Positions 9,086 to 17,097 of a stretch of 64,000 nucleotides of DNA are shown here, piece by piece. Positions within the stretch are counted from its first letter, which is position 1. Each line of letters opens with the position of its first letter. Below the pieces are notes generated by a model. That model made no database searches, was not told the DNA's origin, and worked only from the letters and a program-made list of their open reading frames with translations. Source of the stretch: a bacterium (lineage in GTDB: Bacteria > Babelota > Babeliae > Babelales > Babelaceae); contig JAEYYR010000001.1 in assembly GCA_023428375.1 (NCBI GenBank), positions 62,001 through 126,000 on the forward strand, written 5' to 3'. The position numbers and the translations under genes were made by a program.

Positions 9086-9916
9086 TTATAAATTATGATT
9101 GTTTTCAATTAATTTTGTCATGGCATTTTGCAACTTCTTAATTTCACTTTCTTGACGTTTTATCACCATTTGCATTGCGTTTCCGATTGCAATCGTTTGA
9201 TCTATCATATCGATTCTTAAAGATTGCCTGTCCAAATCCGTTTTGCATGAAATGGTATTTTTAAGATTTGTTGCATGTGATTTAAGCATATTACCAAGTT
9301 TAATTCCCAATGTATTCAAATCTTGCGTCGGGCAATGCTCGATTATAGCATTATATCCCATCGCTCCATGGGCATGACTTGAAGTTCCGAAACAAACGAG
9401 AACTTTACCATCAACCAATAAATTCTTATCACGATGCTGAGAATTTTGGTTTTCAAGAAATTTCAATAATAAAGAAGAGTAGGTATTACTAAATGGATTA
9501 ATAAAATTATACCTCTCCTTATCCATATAGCTTGTCATACACTTCAGGTGCACGACTTGCCCATAAAATACTAATTTAACGATATCGTTTTCTTCTTTAC
9601 CCATAAATACCTTCAAGGGTAAAAAGGATTTAAAAGTGCGTGATAATTGATTTTTAAATTCTTTTTCACGCCTGGTGAGATCATCTTCTTTTACATTTTC
9701 TGATGCAACTTTAACCGGTGCTAATATATCTGAAGGCATAACATCAATATCAAAAGCTTCTTTATAATATGCAATATCTGAACCAGCATATATTAGGCTC
9801 GTATTATACAAATATAGATGTCCCTTAACATCATTGAGTTGCATTAAACTATTGTTGTTATCCAAAGCATTTAATGCCATAGACAACACGTATAAACTAA
9901 TAAAAATTTTTTTCAC
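9086..9916 (-). CDS. Predicted secreted protein with C-terminal coiled coil
   Basis: Not recognised. 276 aa. The GTG at 9916 is the best start: GGAG lies 6-7 bases upstream and the product then begins MKKIFISLYVL, a good signal peptide. A TTG four codons earlier would put that GGAG inside the gene. The mature protein ends in a heptad-like helix (residues about 240-270). Two cysteines (CFGTSSHAHG and EHCPTQD) may pair after export. Between a DUF4234 gene and a small membrane protein, all on the minus strand. Confidence 0.7.
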   Translation of the reverse strand: MKKIFISLYVLSMALNALDNNNSLMQLNDVKGHLYLYNTSLIYAGSDIAYYKEAFDIDVMPSDILAPVKVASENVKEDDLTRREKEFKNQLSRTFKSFLPLKVFMGKEENDIVKLVFYGQVVHLKCMTSYMDKERYNFINPFSNTYSSLLLKFLENQNSQHRDKNLLVDGKVLVCFGTSSHAHGAMGYNAIIEHCPTQDLNTLGIKLGNMLKSHATNLKNTISCKTDLDRQSLRIDMIDQTIAIGNAMQMVIKRQESEIKKLQNAMTKLIENNHNL

Positions 9917-9935
9917 CGACTTCTCCAATTAATAA

Positions 9936-10253
9936 TTATGCATAAGTATTAAGATCATACTGAATGATTAGTGGGGCAACAATAGGCAAAAAGAAAATTA
10001 GCAAGAAAAATCCAATCACCGCATTATCATTTTTTTCTTGATAGATAATGCGAACGTATTCTTTTGCATAGTTATAATCAAAGTAAATATTCAAAAATGG
10101 CAAAACAGCATACCATAATGAAGGTATTTGTCCTCCCATGGCATTAATTTCTTTTTTAGTGAAATACAACCAATAGAAAAAATACAAGCCACATGTAATA
10201 AAAATTAATAATGCCATGAGCCATAAATTGCGTCGTTTTATCATTCTGTTCAT
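9936..10253 (-). CDS. DUF4234-like membrane protein
   Basis: 105-residue membrane protein. The segment FITCGLYFFYWLYFTKKEIN with two to three following helices matches the DUF4234 pattern (a Thr-Cys-Gly-Ile-Tyr turn followed by Tyr-Trp). Function unknown. The ATG at 10253 was chosen over the one at 10265 because GGAG sits six bases before it. First gene of the minus-strand run that ends at the terminator near 8830. Confidence 0.65.
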   Translation of the reverse strand: MNRMIKRRNLWLMALLIFITCGLYFFYWLYFTKKEINAMGGQIPSLWYAVLPFLNIYFDYNYAKEYVRIIYQEKNDNAVIGFFLLIFFLPIVAPLIIQYDLNTYA

Positions 10254-10358
10254 CCATATCTCCATACGTTATAGATAATAAAAATATCCCTTATGAGCGT
10301 ACACGTTTGAATAAAAAAATTGTATATTAGGTTGGTTTAAAGAATAAAGGAGCTCTAT

Positions 10359-10595
10359 ATGCTTACCATTGCCATGTATTTGTTTTCTTTCTTTCTCATG
10401 GGTTCTGACCAAGCTGATCTAATTACTAAGATCTCCCAAGAAGATTGGGATAAAACTCCGGTGCGCAGCAAACAAGAGCTTTTGCAACAAGCAAAAATTA
10501 TAAAAATGCAACAAAAAGAAATTGAAGAATATAAAAACTTAAGCGAAGCTCTTCGTTATGTTTTAAAACCAAACTGCAGAAACGATTTAAAATAA
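10359..10595 (+). CDS. Small secreted coiled-coil protein (first of five)
   Basis: 78 aa. A short hydrophobic leader (residues 1-14) is followed by a charged helix with LLQQAKIIKMQQKEIEEY heptads. No family recognised. AAAGGAG precedes the ATG. It opens a run of five tiny plus-strand genes of 78-94 codons with the same leader-plus-charged-helix design, ending at one terminator near 11815. Confidence 0.65.
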   Translation: MLTIAMYLFSFFLMGSDQADLITKISQEDWDKTPVRSKQELLQQAKIIKMQQKEIEEYKNLSEALRYVLKPNCRNDLK

Positions 10596-10621
10596 AAAAT
10601 CCTATTTCTAAGGAAATAATA

Positions 10622-10900
10622 ATGATTTATTATATTTTATGCTTAATCATGATTCCGATGACACTTCATACGCAAGACATTGGAGAACAAATTAAAAAAT
10701 TAAATGCTCATATTCAGCTATTAAAAGATTCACCATCATTTGATAAATCCGAAGTAGATCAAATTAAGTTACAACTTGATGAAGTCAATATTCAAATTAA
10801 GAAAATGGCTTATGATCAACAATATGATTTACAGGAACAATGGAACAATTTAGCGCGCAAGATTTCTAATTCAACGATATACAAACAAAAAAATGATTAA
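10622..10900 (+). CDS. Small secreted coiled-coil protein (second of five)
   Basis: 92 aa with leader MIYYILCLIMIPMTLHT and a long amphipathic helix (IGEQIKKLNAHIQLLKD and the following repeat DEVNIQIKKM). No cysteine after the leader. CTAAGGA lies upstream of the ATG. Family not recognised. Confidence 0.65.
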   Translation: MIYYILCLIMIPMTLHTQDIGEQIKKLNAHIQLLKDSPSFDKSEVDQIKLQLDEVNIQIKKMAYDQQYDLQEQWNNLARKISNSTIYKQKND

Positions 10901-10952
10901 TAAATTTCTTGATCCGAGTAATGCCAATAGGCTATTCTAATCAAAGGGATCA

Positions 10953-11237
10953 ATGACAAAACTTCTATGCATGCTTTACTTTTTGAGTCAGGCACACGAA
11001 CATCATGGGCGCGAGAAAAATTTTTATTTAAAAACCATTCCAGAGGTTTTAGAGTTAATCACACCAGCAGAAAAACAAGAAATATTAGCGCGTATAGAAG
11101 AAATTAAGCGATTAGATCAAGAAATCCAACAAATTCGATATAATAAAAAAACACGGCAAGCTTTAGTTCTTGCATTTTATAACTCATTAGCCGATAGCAT
11201 TAATCATCATCCCCAAAAAAGCAGTCGAAATAAATAA
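10953..11237 (+). CDS. Small secreted helical protein (third of five)
   Basis: 94 aa. Leader of about 14 residues, then a His-rich junction (HEHHG) and helices containing ITPAEKQEILARIEEIK. The TPAE turn followed by a charged helix recurs in the next gene (LTPAEVVTIEEKNRLRR), a sign of shared ancestry. GGGA lies before the ATG. It ends one base before the next ATG. Confidence 0.65.
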   Translation: MTKLLCMLYFLSQAHEHHGREKNFYLKTIPEVLELITPAEKQEILARIEEIKRLDQEIQQIRYNKKTRQALVLAFYNSLADSINHHPQKSSRNK

Positions 11238-11238
11238 C

Positions 11239-11493
11239 ATGTTTTTACTATTTCTAATTATTATATTTAATTTAAGCATACTATCATCAGATACACCCAA
11301 CAATGAATCTACTTCTTCATGGAACCTAATGAGATTGATTTTTGGTGTACATAAACCTCTCACACCTGCGGAAGTAGTAACTATTGAAGAAAAGAATAGA
11401 CTACGTCGTATTGATCTTGAATGTCGTAAAAGAAACATTGCTCGCTTGGAATGTAGCAGCGATGATGAATCGGTAAAAGAAAAATTAGACTAA
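11239..11493 (+). CDS. Small secreted helical protein (fourth of five)
   Basis: 84 aa with a very hydrophobic leader (MFLLFLIIIFNLSIL) and a basic/acidic helix beginning LTPAE. It starts one base after the preceding stop and has no clear ribosome-binding site, so translation is probably coupled. Family not recognised. Confidence 0.6.
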   Translation: MFLLFLIIIFNLSILSSDTPNNESTSSWNLMRLIFGVHKPLTPAEVVTIEEKNRLRRIDLECRKRNIARLECSSDDESVKEKLD

Positions 11494-11529
11494 GCTCCCA
11501 CTTCATAGTATTTAATCGAAATCACCTAC

Positions 11530-11793
11530 ATGAACATTCATACCTTGTTGCTCAGCATTTTTATAGTGAGCATCCAAACATCGAGCCTGCAGACTACTGC
11601 TTCTCAAACATCTATACCCAAATATTACTTAAATGATGAAAACTTTAAATTAATATCAGAAAATGAAAAAAAGTCTCTTGCAGGTCTTTTTGCCAAAGCA
11701 AAAGAGCTGCATGCAGCACAACAATTAAAAGCAAAGCTGAATCCAAAAATAAATTCCGCCGTTAAACAGCCTTTAAAAAAAATTAATAAATAA
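11530..11793 (+). CDS. Small secreted Lys-rich protein (fifth of five)
   Basis: 87 aa with leader MNIHTLLLSIFIVSIQ, a Ser/Thr-rich spacer and a Lys-rich helical tail ending KPLKK-like. No obvious Shine-Dalgarno sequence. A strong terminator follows within 10 bases. Family not recognised. Confidence 0.6.
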   Translation: MNIHTLLLSIFIVSIQTSSLQTTASQTSIPKYYLNDENFKLISENEKKSLAGLFAKAKELHAAQQLKAKLNPKINSAVKQPLKKINK

Positions 11794-11801
11794 GAACACA
11801 G

Positions 11802-11829
11802 AAGGGAACATTGTTTGTTCCCTTTTTTT
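11802..11829 (+). terminator. Intrinsic terminator of the five-gene run
   Basis: AAGGGAACA at 11802-11810 pairs with TGTTCCCTT at 11816-11824, followed by a T-tract that touches the stop codon of the convergent DoxX gene. Confidence 0.9.
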
Positions 11830-12275
11830 TATGATTTGATATTAAACAAGTAATAATCAAGCGAATAATGGTCACCACCAATAATGAAGAATGCTGTGTG
11901 TACTACAATCAAGGTGAGAGCAAATGAATAGATCATATATGAGTCACCTTTTTGAATATGCCAATGTGCGGCCACAATCATACTAATAACGAGTAATGCG
12001 TTAACTACCCTCATACCTAATCCAAGCACCAATGCAATACCACCAAAAAACTCAGTGACTGCTGCCATGAATCCCCAGAATGTATAAAAAAACGTTATAC
12101 CGAGTGGAGACATTGCCATTTTGCCTAAATCGTACCAAGCATTAACCCCACCCATGATTTTAGGTGCTCCATGAAAAATGGAGAGTATGCCTATACCGAC
12201 TCTGAGAAATAGTAAGCCAAAGTGGATCAGTGCCGGAGTTGCAGGCATAAATAAAAAATTTAAGAAATTATTCAT
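11829..12275 (-). CDS. DoxX family membrane protein
   Basis: 148 aa with four hydrophobic helices. LRVGIGILSIFHGAPKIMGG and FFGGIALVLGLGMRV are characteristic DoxX motifs. The family is linked to membrane thiol/redox and sulfur metabolism in some bacteria. CTAGGAG lies upstream. Immediately downstream (8-base gap) of the VKOR gene on the same strand, which supports a shared role in membrane redox chemistry. Confidence 0.85.
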   Translation of the reverse strand: MNNFLNFLFMPATPALIHFGLLFLRVGIGILSIFHGAPKIMGGVNAWYDLGKMAMSPLGITFFYTFWGFMAAVTEFFGGIALVLGLGMRVVNALLVISMIVAAHWHIQKGDSYMIYSFALTLIVVHTAFFIIGGDHYSLDYYLFNIKS

Positions 12276-12283
12276 TGGTACTC

Positions 12284-12685
12284 CTAGTATTTGAGATACA
12301 TCGTTAAAGCATTTAAAAATAATCCAATATTAATTAAATAAATAACGGAACATACGATACAAATTGCTCGAATTTTAAATACCTGAAGATAGGCTAAATA
12401 TAAAGAAATAAGAATTGAAACACTCGTAATGACTAATGCCAACCAATCCAAACGTGACCAAAATAGTATAGCTAAGAATGGGTAATAAAAGATTCCCATC
12501 AGAGAAAATGGAATAAAAAACATATCACCATAACCGCTCTGGGCAACAGTTGAGCAAGAAAGACGATCGTTTATATCACACGCCGGTTTATAAAGAGGAT
12601 TTGCTTGCAACTTTTTTTCGACAAAATAAAGATATAACGAAAATATAAAACCAAGCGCACAAAGACCATAAATATACCAAAACAT
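12284..12685 (-). CDS. Vitamin K epoxide reductase (VKOR) family protein
   Basis: Quinone-coupled thiol oxidase that can re-oxidise a periplasmic DsbA-like protein. 133 aa, four to five helices. The loop cysteines are C36 and C44 (KPACDINDRLSC) and the active CxxC is CIVC at 109-112. FIPFSLMGIFYYP is the usual second-helix motif. No thioredoxin domain is fused, so the partner must be encoded elsewhere. TAAGGAG lies before the ATG. Together with the adjacent DoxX it forms a two-gene unit. Confidence 0.88.
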   Translation of the reverse strand: MFWYIYGLCALGFIFSLYLYFVEKKLQANPLYKPACDINDRLSCSTVAQSGYGDMFFIPFSLMGIFYYPFLAILFWSRLDWLALVITSVSILISLYLAYLQVFKIRAICIVCSVIYLINIGLFLNALTMYLKY

Positions 12686-12792
12686 ACACTCTCCTTAACA
12701 TAGTTGCTTCATTGTTAAAAGCTACTATATGCGATTGATACGAGAGAATGCTAGAAAATTCTTGTGTATTTCTGACTTAGTACATAAATAAA

Positions 12793-12821
12793 AAAAAGAG
12801 TCATTATGAATGACTCTTTTT
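12793..12821 (-). terminator. Intrinsic terminator of the effector-binding gene
   Basis: AAAGAGTCAT and ATGACTCTTT arms with a short loop and A/T tracts on both sides. It is just beyond the 3' end of the minus-strand gene at 12825. The arms are nearly identical to the terminator at 29953-29980. Confidence 0.85.
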
Positions 12822-12824
12822 AAC

Positions 12825-13304
12825 TTATATTCCAATATGGATTTCTATCTGACCATTGTTTTGATCGTGACTGCGATCATCCCACACTTCATAATCTATA
12901 TAATACGATCGAGTTAATGTTCCATTTTCTTCTAATTTCCAAATATGTTGCCAGGTTTTGATATTTTCTTGAATGAGATTGCCTTGGTCTGTGGTAAATA
13001 CTGCATAACAGACAGGAGGCACACACAACCCAGACATACCTTCTGGTATTTCTTCTAAGGTTGAAACACGTGCACCGATTAAGTAAGAATATTCACCGGT
13101 ATTATCTGATTCGTAATCGTAGTAGCATACAATAATATCATTATCGATCTTGTTAGGTATGGCGGATAAAACCGATTCACTCATGAATTTTTGCCATAAT
13201 CCAGGAATGATCCCTTTACCTTCAAACTCTGCTTTATTGGTTGTTCGATCGTCGATACCAATTACAAAAAAACTATCTTGTTTCTCTACTATAAAATCTT
13301 TCAT
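12825..13304 (-). CDS. GyrI-like/AraC effector-binding domain protein
   Basis: Stand-alone small-molecule-binding domain of the GyrI-like superfamily, 159 aa, with no DNA-binding domain. IPGLWQKFM, the YYDYESDNTGEYSYLIGARV core and the terminal EIHIGI strand match the family, including the conserved Glu-containing YEVWDDR strand. Such proteins bind hydrophobic ligands; the ligand here is unknown. The second ATG (13304) was chosen because GGA then has proper spacing. Confidence 0.75.
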   Translation of the reverse strand: MKDFIVEKQDSFFVIGIDDRTTNKAEFEGKGIIPGLWQKFMSESVLSAIPNKIDNDIIVCYYDYESDNTGEYSYLIGARVSTLEEIPEGMSGLCVPPVCYAVFTTDQGNLIQENIKTWQHIWKLEENGTLTRSYYIDYEVWDDRSHDQNNGQIEIHIGI

Positions 13305-13312
13305 ATTCATTC

Positions 13313-13636
13313 CTAATTTTTCAATTTTAAAAGCTCCATTTTACTATCAATAGCTACTAATTGATCATGAGATTTATTGAGTTCCTGATTAATTAGCTCG
13401 CATTGCTTGACCCACTTATGTTGACTGAATCTTTGCGACAAACTAAAAGTACCTGATTCAGGACATTTATTTTTTATATAACTTGCTAGAAAGGTTCTAT
13501 GCAGAACATCAAATTCCCTGCGCTGAACTTTAAGATCACAAATTTCTTCTTCGATGGGATCATGTGAGTTAGCTGGCTGGCTGTCATGGGCAATGCAATC
13601 AGTAACCAATAAAAATAAAATTACGAAAAAAGTCAT
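13313..13636 (-). CDS. Predicted secreted protein, unknown family
   Basis: 107 aa. Hydrophobic leader of about 15 residues ending near a Cys-Ile-Ala, then a charged helical remainder with two cysteines (EICDLKV and NKCPES) and a coiled-coil tail. AAGGA lies before the ATG, and a perfect 9-bp inverted repeat sits 13 bases upstream of the start. Not recognised. Confidence 0.6.
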   Translation of the reverse strand: MTFFVILFLLVTDCIAHDSQPANSHDPIEEEICDLKVQRREFDVLHRTFLASYIKNKCPESGTFSLSQRFSQHKWVKQCELINQELNKSHDQLVAIDSKMELLKLKN

Positions 13637-13648
13637 GGTAAATATTCC

Positions 13649-13669
13649 TTAAGAATGCAACATTCTTAA
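13649..13669. promoter_or_regulatory. Perfect 9-bp inverted repeat upstream of the 13636 start
   Basis: TTAAGAATG at 13649-13657 is mirrored by CATTCTTAA at 13661-13669 around a 3-base loop. It lies between the DUF1622 gene and the next minus-strand gene. It could be a weak terminator of the former or an operator of the latter; no T-run follows on the minus strand. Confidence 0.4.
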
Positions 13670-13693
13670 TATACGAATTAATACCAAATATGC

Positions 13694-14041
13694 CTATTTA
13701 ATCGAACGTCTTTGTTGCGGGGTCAAGGCCATGAGTTCTTGGTTTAAAAAATAACTAAGTACGGTACGAATCAATACAATTATGGCTAGCAGCCCGAGAT
13801 TATAATAATCGGGTTCAACCAATGAACCAATAATGTCTGCACCCACCATAAATTCAAGCCCAAGTATTACACTGTCACCAAATTGTAATCGAATGTAATT
13901 AATATCAATATCGTGATTAAAAAATCCTGAAATGAGTATTATTGCTGATCGCAATGCACCATAGGCAATAACAATAATACCTATGCATGCAATAAATTCT
14001 TTTATATAAAGTAACACGACGTCAAGTTGAGTAATATACAT
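13694..14041 (-). CDS. DUF1622 family membrane protein
   Basis: 115 aa with three hydrophobic segments. IRLQFGDSVILGLEFMVGADIIGSLVEP followed by IIVLIRTVLSYFLNQEL (read in two parts) is the hallmark of DUF1622. Function of the family is unknown. AAGGAAC lies before the ATG. Single gene between two inverted repeats. Confidence 0.85.
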   Translation of the reverse strand: MYITQLDVVLLYIKEFIACIGIIVIAYGALRSAIILISGFFNHDIDINYIRLQFGDSVILGLEFMVGADIIGSLVEPDYYNLGLLAIIVLIRTVLSYFLNQELMALTPQQRRSIK

Positions 14042-14051
14042 AATTGTTCCT

Positions 14052-14074
14052 TGAAAAAAGTTTCCCTTTTTTCA
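14052..14074. terminator. AT-rich inverted repeat, possible weak terminator
   Basis: TGAAAAAAG at 14052-14060 pairs with CTTTTTTCA at 14066-14074. It follows the minus-strand glycan cluster (last stop at 14105) and precedes the DUF1622 ribosome-binding site. GC content is low, so termination would be inefficient. Confidence 0.35.
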
Positions 14075-14104
14075 TACCTTATTTAGCAAAAATTAAGCAA
14101 TAAT

Positions 14105-15112
14105 TCATGAAATCGGCAGTAAACTATCATACAATTTCTGCTTATCAAGCTTTGCGATCCACATTTCATGATCTTGTCGACCATAGGTGATATAAAGAGA
14201 ATCATCTTCTATGAGTAACCCACACGGAAACACCACCTGAACTTCTTTCCAGTATGGTTTATACTTTTTACCGTTATACCAGTGACTACCCACTATAGGC
14301 GCCGTACTTATCGACAGCACCTCAAAAGGCGGTGTAGCAGAAAACGTATAAGCGCCGATAAAATAATGCATTACTTCTTTATGGTCTGAATGCTTGGAAC
14401 ACATTGGTATGGATGAATGAAAAAATGAAAGATAATGGTCCCCATCAAGTATAGCCTGCGTTCCACCACGCAACTGTCCCCAATTCCACGGAATAGGTTT
14501 ATCCGATTCTACAAAGATTTCGCATAAACCAGCGCAACCTAATGGATGCATAATACGATGGGGATCGATGCTATACGCAAGTAATAATTGACCGTGGTAA
14601 TCAAAAGGAACCCAATTCTTTTCTCTTTTGTTTTCCCAATCTTCATAAAATGTCGTAATGCGTTCAACAGATTTAGCGTTGAATTTATTTTTTTCATAGA
14701 GTATTTCGGCAATATGCATACGAAATCCACGACGCGAAAGAAATGTGTCAGTATTGTCGCTATATATTAAATACAAAGTATCGTTTATAACGATTAATCG
14801 ACCATCTTCAGCGCGACAGGGAACTTTTGAATTTTTTGCACGGAGCTGTAGGCGTTGCGGTTTTGATACTGGTTTAAAATCTTTATTAAGCCAGACTAAA
14901 CCAATTTCAGAGGTATAGGGCTTTTTAGGATCAGGAATGAATCGAAAACTTAATAATAATTTTTCGCGCCATCGAACTATTGAAGGATTAAAGGCGTAAG
15001 GAAATTCTTTAATCTCAATCTTCTGAGAGTATACTACCGCCGGATGAACCAGTTGCTCAAGATCGATAGCGCATACTAAAAGCGTACTAAAAAACAAACT
15101 TATTATTAGCAA
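14105..15112 (-). CDS. Exported GH130-like beta-propeller glycosidase/phosphorylase
   Basis: 335 aa. Repeated strand-turn units with conserved Asp/Glu-containing motifs (FNPSIVRW, AEDGRLI, WVPFDYHG, RGGTQAILDGDHYLSFFHSS, ITYGRQDHEMWI) resemble the five-bladed propeller of GH130 mannoside phosphorylases and related enzymes. Residues 1-15 form a signal peptide. The start is TTG at 15112, with AAGGA seven bases upstream inside the end of the preceding gene; the two overlap by 7 bases. Paralogue of the next gene. Whether it hydrolyses, phosphorolyses or only binds a glycan is not known. Confidence 0.65.
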   Translation of the reverse strand: MLIISLFFSTLLVCAIDLEQLVHPAVVYSQKIEIKEFPYAFNPSIVRWREKLLLSFRFIPDPKKPYTSEIGLVWLNKDFKPVSKPQRLQLRAKNSKVPCRAEDGRLIVINDTLYLIYSDNTDTFLSRRGFRMHIAEILYEKNKFNAKSVERITTFYEDWENKREKNWVPFDYHGQLLLAYSIDPHRIMHPLGCAGLCEIFVESDKPIPWNWGQLRGGTQAILDGDHYLSFFHSSIPMCSKHSDHKEVMHYFIGAYTFSATPPFEVLSISTAPIVGSHWYNGKKYKPYWKEVQVVFPCGLLIEDDSLYITYGRQDHEMWIAKLDKQKLYDSLLPIS

Positions 15113-16218
15113 ACTTCTAATCCTTGATCAAAGTCACGATAATCATCCAGATCAATGTGTCTTGAAGGCATTGATTCAAAAGATTCGTTATCAACTGATT
15201 CATCTTCTTCAATCATTAAAGTACAGGGTACTAAACTTTGATATAATCCTTTTTTATCAAATTTTACGATCCACACTTCAAAATCTTGTCGACCGTAACT
15301 GACCCAAATATATTTATCATCAACAATACATCCTACGGGAAATACCACACGTAATGGTTTCCATGTATTGTGCGCAGGACCATTATAAAAATTTTTACCC
15401 ACTATGGGTGTTTTGCTATATCGGGTTATTCTAAATGGTGGTTTTGCTGAATACGTATAGGCGCCCATAAAATAATGGGGCATTGCTTTACCATTCGAAT
15501 GCGTTGTTGCCATTTTCTTTGATGAATGAAAAAATGCAACGTATTCATCACCGTCTAACACACCCGGGGTACCACCGCGCAATTCACCCCAGTCCCAATC
15601 CAGTGGAGAATGCGAAGATGCAACGGTAACGCATTCGCCCGTTATTAATGGTTGGAGGATTCTATGAGGCACTAATCCATAGGCTAATAACATAATGTCA
15701 TGGTAAATAAAGGGCACCCAATTTTTCTCCCATCTACTGCTCCATCCGGCAAATGGATGCAAAGATATGGGATTTTTTACATAAAATGTATCATTTTCAT
15801 ACTTAACTTCGCCCACAAACATTCTACGGGTAGACATATCACCAATTTTTATAAAATTGTTAAATATAACATACAACTTATCATGAATAGTGATTAATCG
15901 TGGGTCCTGCGTTTGAGAGAATGGCGATGGCTTGTCTTGAATTATTTTCAATAAATAGGGTTTACTTGCAATATTAAAATCACGATCAAGCCAAACTAAT
16001 CCTATTTCAAATGTAGAAATTAAATGTTCATTACGAACTCTAAAGCTCAATAGCGTACGGTTCTTCCATTTTACCATAGCAGGATTAAATGCCCCAGCAT
16101 ATCCAGGTATATGCAATTGTTTAGTTTCTAACACAAAATCTTGTGCTTGTTGTTCAAGATCTAAAACAGGTACTGCATTCAAAAAAAATTGCATGAACAG
16201 AAGAACTATACCTATCAT
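15106..16218 (-). CDS. Exported GH130-like beta-propeller glycosidase/phosphorylase
   Basis: 370 aa and clearly paralogous to the gene at 14105: the blocks FNPAMVKW, DPRLITIHD, EKNWVPF, ELRGGTPGVLDGDEYVAFFHSS (in parts) and VSYGRQDFEVWIVKFDKKGLY recur in the same order. It has a signal peptide (residues 1-16) and an extra acidic C-terminal tail of about 40 residues rich in Asp, Glu and Ser. AAGGAG lies before the ATG. Third or fourth member of a five-gene glycan cluster transcribed from about 18.9 kb to 14.1 kb. Confidence 0.65.
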   Translation of the reverse strand: MIGIVLLFMQFFLNAVPVLDLEQQAQDFVLETKQLHIPGYAGAFNPAMVKWKNRTLLSFRVRNEHLISTFEIGLVWLDRDFNIASKPYLLKIIQDKPSPFSQTQDPRLITIHDKLYVIFNNFIKIGDMSTRRMFVGEVKYENDTFYVKNPISLHPFAGWSSRWEKNWVPFIYHDIMLLAYGLVPHRILQPLITGECVTVASSHSPLDWDWGELRGGTPGVLDGDEYVAFFHSSKKMATTHSNGKAMPHYFMGAYTYSAKPPFRITRYSKTPIVGKNFYNGPAHNTWKPLRVVFPVGCIVDDKYIWVSYGRQDFEVWIVKFDKKGLYQSLVPCTLMIEEDESVDNESFESMPSRHIDLDDYRDFDQGLEVC

Positions 16219-16220
16219 TA

Positions 16221-17078
16221 TTAAGCTCCTTGTTGATTAAAATCAGGCTTAACAAATTGTACGCTTGGCCACAAATCAAAAGGAAATGCATTATAGAGTT
16301 TTTCAAGATCGCACTGTATCGGTTTTTCGCCGCCCATAGCTAGAGCTTCTTCTATTGAAAGGGCAATATCGTAAGTGAAACGACCGGTACCAAAATAATA
16401 ATCACGATATTTAAATAATGGTTCTTTGCGCGTAACAATTCGCAATAAACGCGCAGGTATACCAAATGCTTCTGCAACGATAATGCCGTGCAAAGAGCTT
16501 GATATTACAAATTTACTATCCGTTATCTTTTCAATTACTTCATCCCATGGATCAGTTGGATATACTACATTAGGAAAAAGATTTTTTGGAAACAAATGTT
16601 CTTCTGAATAATGGGGAATAATAAGATACTCATACTGTGGGTTAGTTTTTCTTTTAAATTCCGGAAAAAAATAGGGTATTAATAATGCAGGATCACCATA
16701 TACTTCAGGTACCGCTATATTAAAATTTTGCATAAGAAATTGACGTGACAAAGGACCACGTACTGCTCGCACATCTAATGTAGTAAAATTATATTTTATT
16801 TTCTCTAAACTTTTGCGTTTAATACCAGAACCCCAAACAACATCATTATCACGAGCAAAGGAAACAATTGATCCAATACCAAGCAATTTCCGCTCGTTTT
16901 TATCGTTGATTTTTTTATATTCTTCGATCGGTTTTCCAACGATTCTTTCAATAAGTTTTAATGAAAGATAATCACCAAAATTAACAAATCTTTTATGTTG
17001 CCAGTAATATAATGGTAACCCTTCGGTGTGCATAAAATTAAAAGTAAATAATAAAGAAACAATAAATAATCTTTGCAT
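16221..17078 (-). CDS. Exported polysaccharide pyruvyl transferase family protein
   Basis: Family that transfers pyruvate from phosphoenolpyruvate to sugar residues as a ketal. 285 aa. FGDYLSLKLIERI, VWGSG, VRGPLSR, YGDPALL and SSLHGIIVAEAFGIPARLL are the diagnostic blocks. Unusually it begins with a hydrophobic leader (MQRLFIVSLLFTFNFMHTEG), predicting export although the donor is cytosolic. AAAGGAG lies before the ATG. Tandem paralogue of the next gene and 2 bases before the GH130-like gene. Confidence 0.85.
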   Translation of the reverse strand: MQRLFIVSLLFTFNFMHTEGLPLYYWQHKRFVNFGDYLSLKLIERIVGKPIEEYKKINDKNERKLLGIGSIVSFARDNDVVWGSGIKRKSLEKIKYNFTTLDVRAVRGPLSRQFLMQNFNIAVPEVYGDPALLIPYFFPEFKRKTNPQYEYLIIPHYSEEHLFPKNLFPNVVYPTDPWDEVIEKITDSKFVISSSLHGIIVAEAFGIPARLLRIVTRKEPLFKYRDYYFGTGRFTYDIALSIEEALAMGGEKPIQCDLEKLYNAFPFDLWPSVQFVKPDFNQQGA

Positions 17079-17097
17079 AACTCTCCTTTATATCTAC

